From the NCBI GenBank assembly GCA_963840095.1, contig CAWIXN010000002.1, positions 558,001-622,000 of the forward strand: a stretch of 64,000 nt of DNA, read 5' to 3'. Shown piece after piece: positions 15,232 to 23,325 of this stretch. The position numbers and the translations under genes were made by a program. Each line of letters begins with the position of its first letter. Within the stretch, counting starts at the first letter, position 1. The notes beneath the pieces are model-generated. The model did not search any database. It had not been told where the DNA came from and was given only the letters and a program-made list of their open reading frames with translations. Source of the stretch: DATBGO01 sp963840095 (GTDB taxonomy: Bacteria > Actinomycetota > Actinomycetes > Streptosporangiales > Streptosporangiaceae).

Positions 15232-16767
15232 ATGGCAGACAAGCCAGGTGTGATGCCGGGATCCGAACCCGTTCCGCCACCGACGGCGCCTGCGGCAAAA
15301 ACCGAGCTCAGGCGCGGCGTGGTAACGCTGCCGCAGACGATCGCGCAGTCGCTGTCGACGATGGCTCCGGCCATGTCCGGCGCGTTCATCACCTACCTCG
15401 CCGCGGTAAAAGCGGGCGGAGCAACCCCGCTGTCGTTCCTCTTCGCCCTGGTCGCCTGCCTGTTCATCGGCGGGGTCGTCGCGCAGTTCGCCCTGCACCT
15501 GCCGAGCGCCGGCTCCCTCTACACCTACACGTGCCGGGGCCTCGGCTCGTTCTGGGGATTCGTCACCGGATGGGGCTACGCCTTCGGCTTCGCCTGGGCC
15601 GGCGTGGCCGTGCTGGCCGGCGGCGGCGCCTACATCGGCCTGGTGATGGACAACCTGGGGGCACCCTCGCTCCTGCAGAAGTGGTGGCTGTGGTTCGCAC
15701 TCGGCATCATCCTGTACTTCGTGCTCTCCTACTACGACATCCGCTTCTCCACGCGGTCCGAGCTGGTGTTCGCGGCGCTGACCTCCGCGACGCTGCTCCT
15801 GCTGGCCGCCATCGTCGTGGGCAAGGGCGGAGCGCACGGCAACACCTTCAAGGCGTTCGACCCCGCCGCGGCGGGGGTCAGCTGGACGCTGGTGATCGGC
15901 GGCCTGACCTTCGCCATTCTCTCGTTCACCGGCTTCGAGACCTCTGCCGTCCTGGCCGAGGAGACCTCGAACCCGCGGCGTAACGTGCCGTTCGCGGTCA
16001 TCGGCGCGGTGCTCTTCGGGGGAGTGTTCTACATCTTCGTGACGTACGCGACCTCGATCGGCTACGGTGTCAGGGCGGCGACGATCTTGTGGCCGAAGAG
16101 CGCCGGCGGCCTGCAGCCGCTCGCGGCCGCGTACGCGCCGTACCTGGTCAACTGGGTTCTGCTGGCCGGCGGCCTGTCGGCGATCTTCTGCGGACTCGGC
16201 GTGCACAACATGGTGTCGCGCACGATGTTCGCGATGGGCCGGGAAGGCGTGCTGCCGCGGGCCCTCGGCAAGACGCACCCCACGCACCGGACGCCGTACA
16301 TCGCGATCATGGCCTACCTCGGAAGCATCGTCCTGCTCACGATCCTCAGCATCGTGCTGACCACGCCGGCGACCCGCGCCGCCCTCGGCGGCGGCGCCAA
16401 CCAGTTCACCAACGGGTTCTACGTCTTCACCTTCGGGCTGACGATCGCGGCTCCCCCGATCATGATCGGATATTGCCTGCTATGCATCGCCGGAATGTCG
16501 TTCGGGGCCCGCGGCGAGGAGGGCCGGCCCGCAAATCCGCGGCACGTGGTGCTGTCCGCGCTGGGGCTGGTGGCGGCGGGAGCGGCGGTCTTCGGGTCGC
16601 TCTATTACTCCTTCGTTGCCGTGGGCCCTGGCGCCACAGTGCCGGCCCCCTACGCGGTCATCCCCTGGATCGTGCTCGCCTGGCTGGTCATCGGCGCCGC
16701 AGTGGCCCTGACCTTGCGGCGCCACCGTCCCGAGGCCTGGCACGAGATGGGCGGGATCTTCGAGTAG
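15232..16767 (+). CDS. APC-superfamily amino acid/amine permease
   Basis: The 511-residue integral membrane protein has about 12-14 hydrophobic helices and the APC hallmark in its first two (LPQTIAQSLSTMAPAMSG, then LHLPSAGSLYTYTCRGLG). It would import an amino acid or amine by secondary transport. It follows the small microcompartment protein by 25 bp and is the last gene of the operon, so it probably brings in the substrate that the gamma-glutamyl ligase then activates. RMM and ethanolamine microcompartment loci also carry APC permeases. The actual substrate is unknown. Confidence 0.87.
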   Translation: MADKPGVMPGSEPVPPPTAPAAKTELRRGVVTLPQTIAQSLSTMAPAMSGAFITYLAAVKAGGATPLSFLFALVACLFIGGVVAQFALHLPSAGSLYTYTCRGLGSFWGFVTGWGYAFGFAWAGVAVLAGGGAYIGLVMDNLGAPSLLQKWWLWFALGIILYFVLSYYDIRFSTRSELVFAALTSATLLLLAAIVVGKGGAHGNTFKAFDPAAAGVSWTLVIGGLTFAILSFTGFETSAVLAEETSNPRRNVPFAVIGAVLFGGVFYIFVTYATSIGYGVRAATILWPKSAGGLQPLAAAYAPYLVNWVLLAGGLSAIFCGLGVHNMVSRTMFAMGREGVLPRALGKTHPTHRTPYIAIMAYLGSIVLLTILSIVLTTPATRAALGGGANQFTNGFYVFTFGLTIAAPPIMIGYCLLCIAGMSFGARGEEGRPANPRHVVLSALGLVAAGAAVFGSLYYSFVAVGPGATVPAPYAVIPWIVLAWLVIGAAVALTLRRHRPEAWHEMGGIFE

Positions 16768-16816
16768 CGGGCGCAGCCGGATGCCAGGCCTGCGCAGCCG
16801 GGCGATCGTGGGCCGC

Positions 16817-17608
16817 TCAGCTGGTTTGCGTGCTGTCGCGGGAAAGTGGCGGTTCGCCGGCGGGATGATCGGGCCGCGGGCCCGAATGGCTTGCCTGACG
16901 TTGCAGGTGGTGACAGGCGGCTTGGATGTGGGCTCCGAGGAGCGTGCCGAGCAGTTCCACGTCACCGGCGGCGAAGGCGTCGAGGAGCCCGCGGTGCTCG
17001 GAGATCATCGATTCGATACGCTGCGCATCGGTGTTGTAGGCGGCGAAGACCCGCAGGGCGTTCTCCTGGTCCCAGACGTTGTCGAGAAAGCGAAGCATGA
17101 GCGGGTTCCCGCAGCCCTCGACCAGTTTCTGGTGGAAGCTCCGGTTGACGCGGAATGCGGCGGCCAAGTCCCTGGGGTAGGAGCGTTCCTGGGTCCGCAG
17201 GATCCTCTCAGCTCCCGTGACACTGCTGGCCGTGGGGTGCGCGCAGGCCAGTCTGGCGGCCACTGGCTCGAGGGCCAGCCGCACGTCGTAGAGCTCGGCG
17301 ACGTTGGCCGCAGTCACGCCCTTGACGAACATGCCGTGGCCGTTCCGGGCGTAGACGAGGCCCTCTCGTTCCAGGCGCAGCAGGGCCTCACGCACCGGGG
17401 TCCGGCTTACCCCCAGCATCTGGGCGAGGTCGGATTGGTGCAGCCGATCGTTGGGCGCGAGGGTGCCGCTCAGGATGTAGTCGCGGAGGCGGAGGTAGAC
17501 CTCGTCCATCAGTTTGGCCCGGCTCTCGATGGGACGAAGGGCGCGAAGCTCCTCTCCCGATGGGAGTGACGTTCCGCGAGCGGCCGGGGGTGGCGGAGTT
17601 CCTCTCAT
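16817..17608 (-). CDS. GntR-family transcriptional regulator, FCD (FadR) subfamily
   Basis: The 263-residue protein has an N-terminal winged helix (about 33-100: LMDEVYLRLRDYILSG ... LAQMLGVSRTPVREALLRLEREGLV) typical of GntR. A helical FCD ligand domain follows, with metal-binding-type residues in the segments DVRLALEP, NRSFHQKL and ISEHRGLLDAF. FCD regulators usually sense a small carboxylate or amine-related metabolite through a bound metal. It is convergent with the permease gene, 50 bp away, so it probably controls the microcompartment operon from the far end. Candidate sites lie at 5811-5852. It could act as repressor or activator. Confidence 0.85.
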   Translation of the reverse strand: MRGTPPPPAARGTSLPSGEELRALRPIESRAKLMDEVYLRLRDYILSGTLAPNDRLHQSDLAQMLGVSRTPVREALLRLEREGLVYARNGHGMFVKGVTAANVAELYDVRLALEPVAARLACAHPTASSVTGAERILRTQERSYPRDLAAAFRVNRSFHQKLVEGCGNPLMLRFLDNVWDQENALRVFAAYNTDAQRIESMISEHRGLLDAFAAGDVELLGTLLGAHIQAACHHLQRQASHSGPRPDHPAGEPPLSRDSTQTS

Positions 17609-17748
17609 TGTTGCTGATGTTAGCCTGCGCTTTCAGCGATTGCCTGCCGTGGTCGGCGCGCTGGCGAGGTGGCCGGGAGCCGGTGCTCGAGCACAGCGGT
17701 TTGGCATCTCTTCAGCGCGGCGCCGGGCAGCGCAGCCGATGGGGGAGG

Positions 17749-18759
17749 CTAGCTGGTGCTGCCCGGGCCGTAGGCCAGGACGATCCAGACCTGGCCCCTG
17801 GAGAACGTCAGCGGCTGGCCCGCGGCGGTGGTGAACGTCGTGCCGCCGTTGGCCTGGGGCCGTGACCAGTGCCCGGTATAGGCCCGGCCGTTCCTGAGCA
17901 CGACCGCGCGGCCGGATCCGACGGTGGCGGCATAGGGCGGCCGCTTGCCTGCCTCCAGGAATCTGGAGGTGCCGACCACGGTGTACTGGACGACGATCGT
18001 GGGGGCGCCAAGCTGCCCGTCCTCGGTGGACGCGGCCGGCGCGCCGGCCATCCAGACTAGCCATCGGGCCTGCTTCGCCGACCAGCGGAAGGTAACCGAC
18101 GCGGCCGGATAGCGGACCGAGTAGGAGGCGGCCGGCTGGCCGCCGGCCGGGGCGGGGCCGAACCTGAAGCCGATGTCGTGCGCCTTGCTCGCGTGCGGTG
18201 CCTCGGCCAGCAGTTGCTTGGTGTGGGCATACAGGTTGTAGGGCGCCACCCGGTTCGGATCGCGGTAGTAGCCGCCGACTAGGCCGTCGTAGAGGTCAAC
18301 GATCCTGGCGTGCTCGACGACGGGCAGCAACTGCGGCTGCGCGCCCGAGAAGGCGAAGGCGGGCCTGCCGAACTGCCTGAGCAGTTCGAGGTCATCCTCC
18401 CTGGCGCTGCGCACCGGCCCGACCACCGGCGGGAAATTCGAGGAGAACACCGCGAGGAACCGGCTGAGGCCGCCCTCCACCGGGATCAGGTAGACGATGT
18501 CCGCCCGGGTCAGGCCGGTCTGCGGTCGAGCGAACACGATGTTGTCGATCTTCACGGCAAGTACCGGGCCCAGTGCCGTGACCGGCTCGCCGGTGAACGG
18601 CGAGGTGAGCGGGCCGGCCGGGGCGGCCGACGGATGATGGCGGGGCGGGGCTGGCGACGAGTGAGAAGTCAGCACCATGACGATAGCCACCGTTGCGATA
18701 ACGATCGCGGCGGCAGCCGAGCATGACCCGATCACGATCGTGCGGCGGCTCAACCTCAT
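17749..18759 (-). CDS. DUF3048 (YerB-type) membrane-anchored extracytoplasmic protein
   Basis: The 336-residue protein has an N-terminal membrane anchor (about residues 8-31) without a clear lipobox, a Pro-rich linker, then the DUF3048 pattern PFTGEPV...VLAVKIDN...ARPQTGLTRADIVYLIPVEGGLSRFLAVF...VGPVRSAREDDL. The C-terminal half matches the second YerB domain (YSVRYPAASVTFRWSAKQARWLVWM). Family members are extracytoplasmic lipoproteins or anchored proteins of unknown biochemical function. CGGAGAG precedes the ATG at 18759. It neither overlaps nor obviously cooperates with its neighbours. Confidence 0.85.
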   Translation of the reverse strand: MRLSRRTIVIGSCSAAAAIVIATVAIVMVLTSHSSPAPPRHHPSAAPAGPLTSPFTGEPVTALGPVLAVKIDNIVFARPQTGLTRADIVYLIPVEGGLSRFLAVFSSNFPPVVGPVRSAREDDLELLRQFGRPAFAFSGAQPQLLPVVEHARIVDLYDGLVGGYYRDPNRVAPYNLYAHTKQLLAEAPHASKAHDIGFRFGPAPAGGQPAASYSVRYPAASVTFRWSAKQARWLVWMAGAPAASTEDGQLGAPTIVVQYTVVGTSRFLEAGKRPPYAATVGSGRAVVLRNGRAYTGHWSRPQANGGTTFTTAAGQPLTFSRGQVWIVLAYGPGSTS

Positions 18760-18912
18760 GCGGCACTCTCCGCCCGGGCCGTTTACTGCCCTGATTCGAG
18801 GGTAGCCGGCAGCAAGCTGTTACCTAAGTGTTCAAAAGGGTGTAACCGGACGGACGATCGATCTTGACGACACCGGTCTATTAGGTTCAAGCTGTGGTAA
18901 AAGTTCCCATCC

Positions 18913-18940
18913 GGAAACGGTTCCAGCTGGAAGCGGTTCC
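18913..18940. promoter_or_regulatory. two tandem LacI-type operator palindromes
   Basis: GGAAACGGTTCC (18913-18924) and GGAAGCGGTTCC (18929-18940) are two near-identical dyads with GGAA...TTCC arms around a CG centre, the usual layout for LacI/GalR operators. They start 16 bp apart and lie 18-45 bp before the lacI-type start codon, so autorepression of the regulator plus the downstream ABC importer is likely. The identity of the sites is inferred from symmetry and context. Confidence 0.65.
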
Positions 18941-18957
18941 AGGCAGGTGCAGCGCCC

Positions 18958-20115
18958 ATGCGGGCTTCGGGCCGAGTGACCATCGCCGAGGTGGCCGAGA
19001 CGTCGGGTGTCGGCGTCGGCACCGTCTCGCGGGTTATCAACGGCGCGGCCAACGTCCGGGACGCGACCCGCAACCGGGTCCTGAAGGTCATCGGGCAGCT
19101 CGGCTACCGGCCGAGCCACCTGGCCGCGTCGCTGGCTCGCGGCACGCCGAGCACGGTGGCCGTCGTGATCCCGCACCTGACCCGGCCGGCCATGTCCGCG
19201 CGGCTGGCCGGGGCGCTGGATGTCCTGGACGAGCAGGGTTACGACACCTTGGTCTGCAATGTCGCCACGGCCGAGCAGCGCGATCGTCACCTGGCCGCGC
19301 TGACCGCGAGAGACCGGGCCGACGGGGTGGTCGTGATCTCGCTGCGCCTGTCGAGGCAGCAGCTGTCCGCCTTCAGGCGAGCCAGGGTCCCGCTGGTCAC
19401 GGTGGATGCCCGGGCGACCGGGGTGCCGCAGACCTTCACCGATGACGTCCTCGGGGGACGGATCGCGACCGAGCACCTGCTCCGGCTGGGACACCGGCGG
19501 ATCGGCTTCGTCGGCGATGCGGTGCCGGCCGGCGCCGATGAGAGCCTCGGCTTCGTCTCCTCCGAGCGCCGCCTGAACGGCTACCGGCAGGCGCTGGCGG
19601 CCGAGGGGATCCGCTTCGACCCCGGCCTGGTGCGGTGCGGCCCGCACGGTACCGCCACGGCCGGCGCGCTCGCCGCCGACCTCCTCGAACGGCACGATCC
19701 GCCGTCGGCCATCTTCGCGGCGTCGGACACGCAGGCGCTCGGGGTGCTCATCGCCGCCCAGGCCCGCGGCGTCCGGGTGCCCGAGCAGCTCTCGCTGATC
19801 GGCTTCGACGATGTCGAGTGCGCGGCGCTGCTCGGCCTGAGCACGGTCCGCCAGCCGCTGGAGCGCACCGGGGCCGAGGGCGCCCGCCGCCTGTGCGCGC
19901 TGCTGCGCGGCGAGCGGGTCAAGCCGCTGCGCCAGCAACTGGCGCTGGAGATCGTCCAGCGGTCAAGCTCAGCGCCGCCGAAAGCGTCCGACATGCCCGC
20001 CGGAGAACCGGAGCCGCCGATGCTCGTCACCGCATGCCAAGAGCCTGACCGATCGGTCCAGCCGCCGGACCCGCACCGGTGGGCCGGCGCCAAGCCTGTG
20101 CTGGAGGGAAGATGA
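18958..20115 (+). CDS. LacI/GalR-family transcriptional regulator of the sugar importer
   Basis: The 385-residue protein begins with the LacI helix-turn-helix and hinge (VTIAEVAETSGVGVGTVSRVINGAANVRDATRNRVLKVIGQLGYRPSHLAASLA). A periplasmic-binding-protein-like sensor domain follows, with TVAVVIPHL, TDDVLGGRIATEHLLRLGHRRIGFVGD and SLIGFDDVECAALLGLSTVRQPLE. The last 45 or so residues are a Pro-rich extension beyond the normal family end. The gene overlaps the substrate-binding-protein gene (stop 20113-20115, next ATG 20112). Two operator-like palindromes lie upstream. The ligand is probably the sugar imported by the adjoining system. Confidence 0.9.
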   Translation: MRASGRVTIAEVAETSGVGVGTVSRVINGAANVRDATRNRVLKVIGQLGYRPSHLAASLARGTPSTVAVVIPHLTRPAMSARLAGALDVLDEQGYDTLVCNVATAEQRDRHLAALTARDRADGVVVISLRLSRQQLSAFRRARVPLVTVDARATGVPQTFTDDVLGGRIATEHLLRLGHRRIGFVGDAVPAGADESLGFVSSERRLNGYRQALAAEGIRFDPGLVRCGPHGTATAGALAADLLERHDPPSAIFAASDTQALGVLIAAQARGVRVPEQLSLIGFDDVECAALLGLSTVRQPLERTGAEGARRLCALLRGERVKPLRQQLALEIVQRSSSAPPKASDMPAGEPEPPMLVTACQEPDRSVQPPDPHRWAGAKPVLEGR

Positions 20116-21446
20116 TGGGTAACCGCTTTACCGTGGGCCGGGCCCGCGGCCGGGTGCCACGGCGCACTCTCTCCCGCCGGGGGCGCGGTGTGGCCGGCTT
20201 CGCCTGCCTCGCGCTCGGGTCGGCGCTGCTCGCCGCGTGCGGCGGCAGCAGCAGCGGAGCCTCGAGCGCCGGCCCGGTGACGCTGAACTTCTACCAGTTC
20301 CCTGACGTATCCGGGGCGACCAACACCGAGATCAAGAACTGCGACGCGCAGAGCCACGGCAAGTACACGATTAGCTATCAGGTGCTACCGGCCGCATCCG
20401 ACAGCCAGCGCCTGCAGCTGGTCCGGCGGCTCGCCGCGCACGACTCGACGATCGACATCATGGCCCTGGACGTCACCTGGGAAGCCGAGTTCGCCAACGC
20501 CGGCTGGATCGAGCCGTGGACCGGCGCCGACAAGGCCTCCGTCGTCAACGGGACGATCGCGCCGGCGCTGGCGACCGCGATGTGGAAGGGCCAGCTCGTC
20601 GCCGCGCCGGACAACACCAACACCCAGCTGCTGTGGTATCGCTCGGACCTGGTGCCGCACCCCCCGGCCACCTGGGCCCAGATGCTCGCCGACGCGGAGC
20701 AGCTGGCCAAGGAGGGCAAGCCGCACTACATCGAGATCCAGGGCGCCCAGTACGAGGGCGGAACCGTGTGGTTCAACACGATGAACGCCAGCGCGGGCGG
20801 CACCATCGTGAATCCCACCTCGACCAAGGTGACGCTGGGCGGGCCGGCCGTGAAGGCCCTGTCGATCATGAAGGAGCTCGCCTCCTCGCCCGCCGCGGAC
20901 CCGTCGCTGGGCGTGCAGATGGAAAACGATAACCGGCTGGCCATGGAGGGAGGCAAGGCCGCCTTCGAGCTGAACTACCCGTTCGTCTATCCGTCGATGA
21001 AGTCCGACAACCCGACAATGTTCAAGAACTTCAAGTGGACGCTGTACCCGGAGGTCATCCCCGGCGTGCCGGCCAAGGTGACGATCGGCGGGGTGGACCT
21101 CGCGATCAGCGCCTACTCGGCGCACAAGGCGCTCGCCTTCCAGGCCGCCATGTGCCTGCGGGACGCGCAGAACCAGCTGATCGGCGCCACCGTCGGCGGC
21201 GTGCCGCCGACCATCGCCAGCCTCTACAACGACCCGAAGATGTACCCCGACTATCCGTTCCACGCCGACATCCTGTACGCGCTGGACCACGCGAGCGTGC
21301 GCCCGAAGTCGCCTCTCTACCAGGTCGTGTCTATCGACATCTCGCACCTGATCTCACCGCCGGCCGGCATCAACCCGGTGAGTACCGAGAAGGACATGGT
21401 CGGCCAGATCAACAACGCCCTGCAATCGAAGGGCCTGGTCCCATGA
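20112..21446 (+). CDS. sugar ABC transporter substrate-binding lipoprotein (LpqY/MalE-like)
   Basis: The 444-residue precursor has a basic N-terminus, a hydrophobic segment (VAGFACLALGSALL) and the lipobox LAAC, so the mature protein is a lipid-anchored extracellular binding protein. The mature part fits the family 1 sugar-binding fold, with the typical blocks IDIMALDVTWEAEFANAGWIEPW, QLLWYRSDLV, the GGKAAFELNYPF pocket strand and ALAFQAAMCL. Trehalose or alpha-glucoside binding is likely from the LpqY-SugABC-like context and the GH13 enzyme downstream, but not proven. ATG 20112 and ATG 20115 are both possible starts behind GGAGGG. Confidence 0.88.
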   Translation: MMGNRFTVGRARGRVPRRTLSRRGRGVAGFACLALGSALLAACGGSSSGASSAGPVTLNFYQFPDVSGATNTEIKNCDAQSHGKYTISYQVLPAASDSQRLQLVRRLAAHDSTIDIMALDVTWEAEFANAGWIEPWTGADKASVVNGTIAPALATAMWKGQLVAAPDNTNTQLLWYRSDLVPHPPATWAQMLADAEQLAKEGKPHYIEIQGAQYEGGTVWFNTMNASAGGTIVNPTSTKVTLGGPAVKALSIMKELASSPAADPSLGVQMENDNRLAMEGGKAAFELNYPFVYPSMKSDNPTMFKNFKWTLYPEVIPGVPAKVTIGGVDLAISAYSAHKALAFQAAMCLRDAQNQLIGATVGGVPPTIASLYNDPKMYPDYPFHADILYALDHASVRPKSPLYQVVSIDISHLISPPAGINPVSTEKDMVGQINNALQSKGLVP

Positions 21447-21495
21447 GCCGCCGCCGAACAGGCGACCCGCTCGCCACAAGGGAAGGACGACGCCG

Positions 21496-22449
21496 ATGAC
21501 CGCGAGTGCGCAAGTTGCGGCCGGCACCGAAGCCGCGCAGCAGACCACCGGCCGGCATAAGCGGCCGCGGCTGTCCGAGGGCGCGAAGGCCGAGCGCAGG
21601 CTCGGCTGGTGGCTGTGCGCCCCGGCGGTGATCGTGATGATCGCGGTCACCGCCTACCCGGTGATCTACGCCATCTGGCTATCGCTGCAGCGCTACAACC
21701 TGGAACTGCCGAACGCCGTCAAGTTCGTCGGGTTCGCCAACTACGCGGCGGTGCTCAGCTCTCCGTACTGGTGGCAGGCCCTGTGGGTGACCGTGCTCAT
21801 CACCGTCGTGTCGGTGGCCATCACGCTGGTGCTCGGCATGCTGCTGGCCATGGTCATGCACCGGACGCTGTTCGGCCGGGGCACGGTCCGCACCGCCGCC
21901 CTGATCCCGTACGGGATCGTGACGGTGGCCGCCTCCTACGGCTGGTACTACGCCTGGACGCCCGGCCAGGGCTACCTGTCCGCGCTGTTCAACTACGCTG
22001 CGCCGCTGACCTCTCAGTACAAGGCGATCGCCGTGATCATCCTGGCCGAGGTCTGGAAGACCACCCCGTTCGTGGCGCTGCTGCTGCTGGCCGGGCTGTC
22101 CCTGGTGCCCGAGGACCTGCAGAAGGCCGCAAAAGTGGACGGCGCCACCGCCTGGCAGCGCTTTGCGAGGATCACGCTGCCGCTGATGAAGCCGGCCATC
22201 CTGGTCGCGCTGCTGTTCCGGACCCTGGACTCGTTCCGGATCTTCGACAACATCTTCATCCTCACGCAGGGCAACAACGGCACCGAATCGGTCTCGATCC
22301 TGGGCTGGGACAACCTGTTCAACGCGCTGAACCTGGGCATCGGGTCGGCGATCTCGATCCTGATCTTCATCTGCGTGGTGATCATCGCCTTCGTGTTCAT
22401 CAAACTCTTCGGCACCGCGGCTCCGGGCACGGACATAGGAAAGAGGTGA
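21496..22449 (+). CDS. sugar ABC transporter permease (MalF/SugA-like)
   Basis: The 317-residue inner-membrane protein has six hydrophobic helices after a charged N-terminal tail. The binding-protein-dependent transport loop reads EDLQKAAKVDGATAWQRFARITLPLMKP, the EAA motif that contacts the ATPase subunit. It pairs with the next gene to form the translocation channel. It starts 49 bp after the binding-protein gene behind GGAAGGAC. Confidence 0.9.
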   Translation: MTASAQVAAGTEAAQQTTGRHKRPRLSEGAKAERRLGWWLCAPAVIVMIAVTAYPVIYAIWLSLQRYNLELPNAVKFVGFANYAAVLSSPYWWQALWVTVLITVVSVAITLVLGMLLAMVMHRTLFGRGTVRTAALIPYGIVTVAASYGWYYAWTPGQGYLSALFNYAAPLTSQYKAIAVIILAEVWKTTPFVALLLLAGLSLVPEDLQKAAKVDGATAWQRFARITLPLMKPAILVALLFRTLDSFRIFDNIFILTQGNNGTESVSILGWDNLFNALNLGIGSAISILIFICVVIIAFVFIKLFGTAAPGTDIGKR

Positions 22450-22456
22450 CCCGCTC

Positions 22457-23296
22457 ATGGCTGCTGTCACTACCACGCCCCGGCAGAAGGCCGGCTGGGG
22501 AACGATCAACGTCGTCGTCATAGCGCTGGCCCTGATCCCGGTGCTCTGGATGGTCTCGCTGTCCTTCAAGACGCCCACCGCCATCACCGATCCCTCCTTC
22601 ATCCCCGCGCAGTGGACTTTGGGGAACTATCACCAGATCCTGAGCACCGCGACGTTCATCCGGCCGCTGATCAACTCGATCGGGATCGGCCTCATCGCGA
22701 CGTTCATCTCCGTCGTGCTGGCCTCCATGGCGGCCTACGCGGTCGCGCGGCTGCGGTTCCCCGGCAAGCAGGTGCTCATCGGGATGTCGCTGCTGATCGC
22801 GATGTTCCCGATCATCGCCCTGGTCACCCCGCTGTTCAGCATCGAGCGCGCGCTCGGCCTGTTCAACACCTGGCCCGGCCTGATCATCCCCTACATCGCC
22901 TTCGGCCTGCCGCTCGGCATCTACACGCTGTCGGCCTTCTTCCGGGAGATCCCCTGGGAGCTGGAGAAGGCGGCCAAGATGGACGGCGCCACCCCGTTCC
23001 AGGCGTTTGTGCGGGTCATCGCCCCGCTGGCCGCGCCAGGCATGGTCACCACGGCCATCCTGGTCTTCCTGGCCTGCTGGAACGAGTTCCTGATGGCGAT
23101 CTCGTTCACCTCGACAATCGCAGCCCGGACGGCGCCTGCGTCGCTGGCCTACCTCAGCGGCAGCTCGCAGTTCACCGTTCCGACCGGCCCCATCGCGGCC
23201 GCCGCGGTGGTCATCACCATTCCGATCATCATTTTCGTGGTGTTCTTCCAGCGCCGGATCGTCGCTGGGCTGACATCAGGCGCGGTCAAGGGCTAG
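22457..23296 (+). CDS. sugar ABC transporter permease (MalG/SugB-like)
   Basis: The 279-residue protein is the second channel subunit, with six hydrophobic helices and the EAA loop WELEKAAKMDGATPFQAFVRVIAPLAAPG. The conserved MalG-type segment YAVARLRFPGK is also visible. It starts 7 bp after the first permease, so the two should be made together. Confidence 0.9.
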   Translation: MAAVTTTPRQKAGWGTINVVVIALALIPVLWMVSLSFKTPTAITDPSFIPAQWTLGNYHQILSTATFIRPLINSIGIGLIATFISVVLASMAAYAVARLRFPGKQVLIGMSLLIAMFPIIALVTPLFSIERALGLFNTWPGLIIPYIAFGLPLGIYTLSAFFREIPWELEKAAKMDGATPFQAFVRVIAPLAAPGMVTTAILVFLACWNEFLMAISFTSTIAARTAPASLAYLSGSSQFTVPTGPIAAAAVVITIPIIIFVVFFQRRIVAGLTSGAVKG

Positions 23297-23325
23297 CCGG
23301 GCAGACCCGGGACAAAGGAGAAACA

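Noticed and set aside
20047..20058. Perfect palindrome GACCGATCGGTC as an operator
   Set aside because: It lies within the coding end of the LacI gene, and GATC-centred palindromes are frequent at this GC content.
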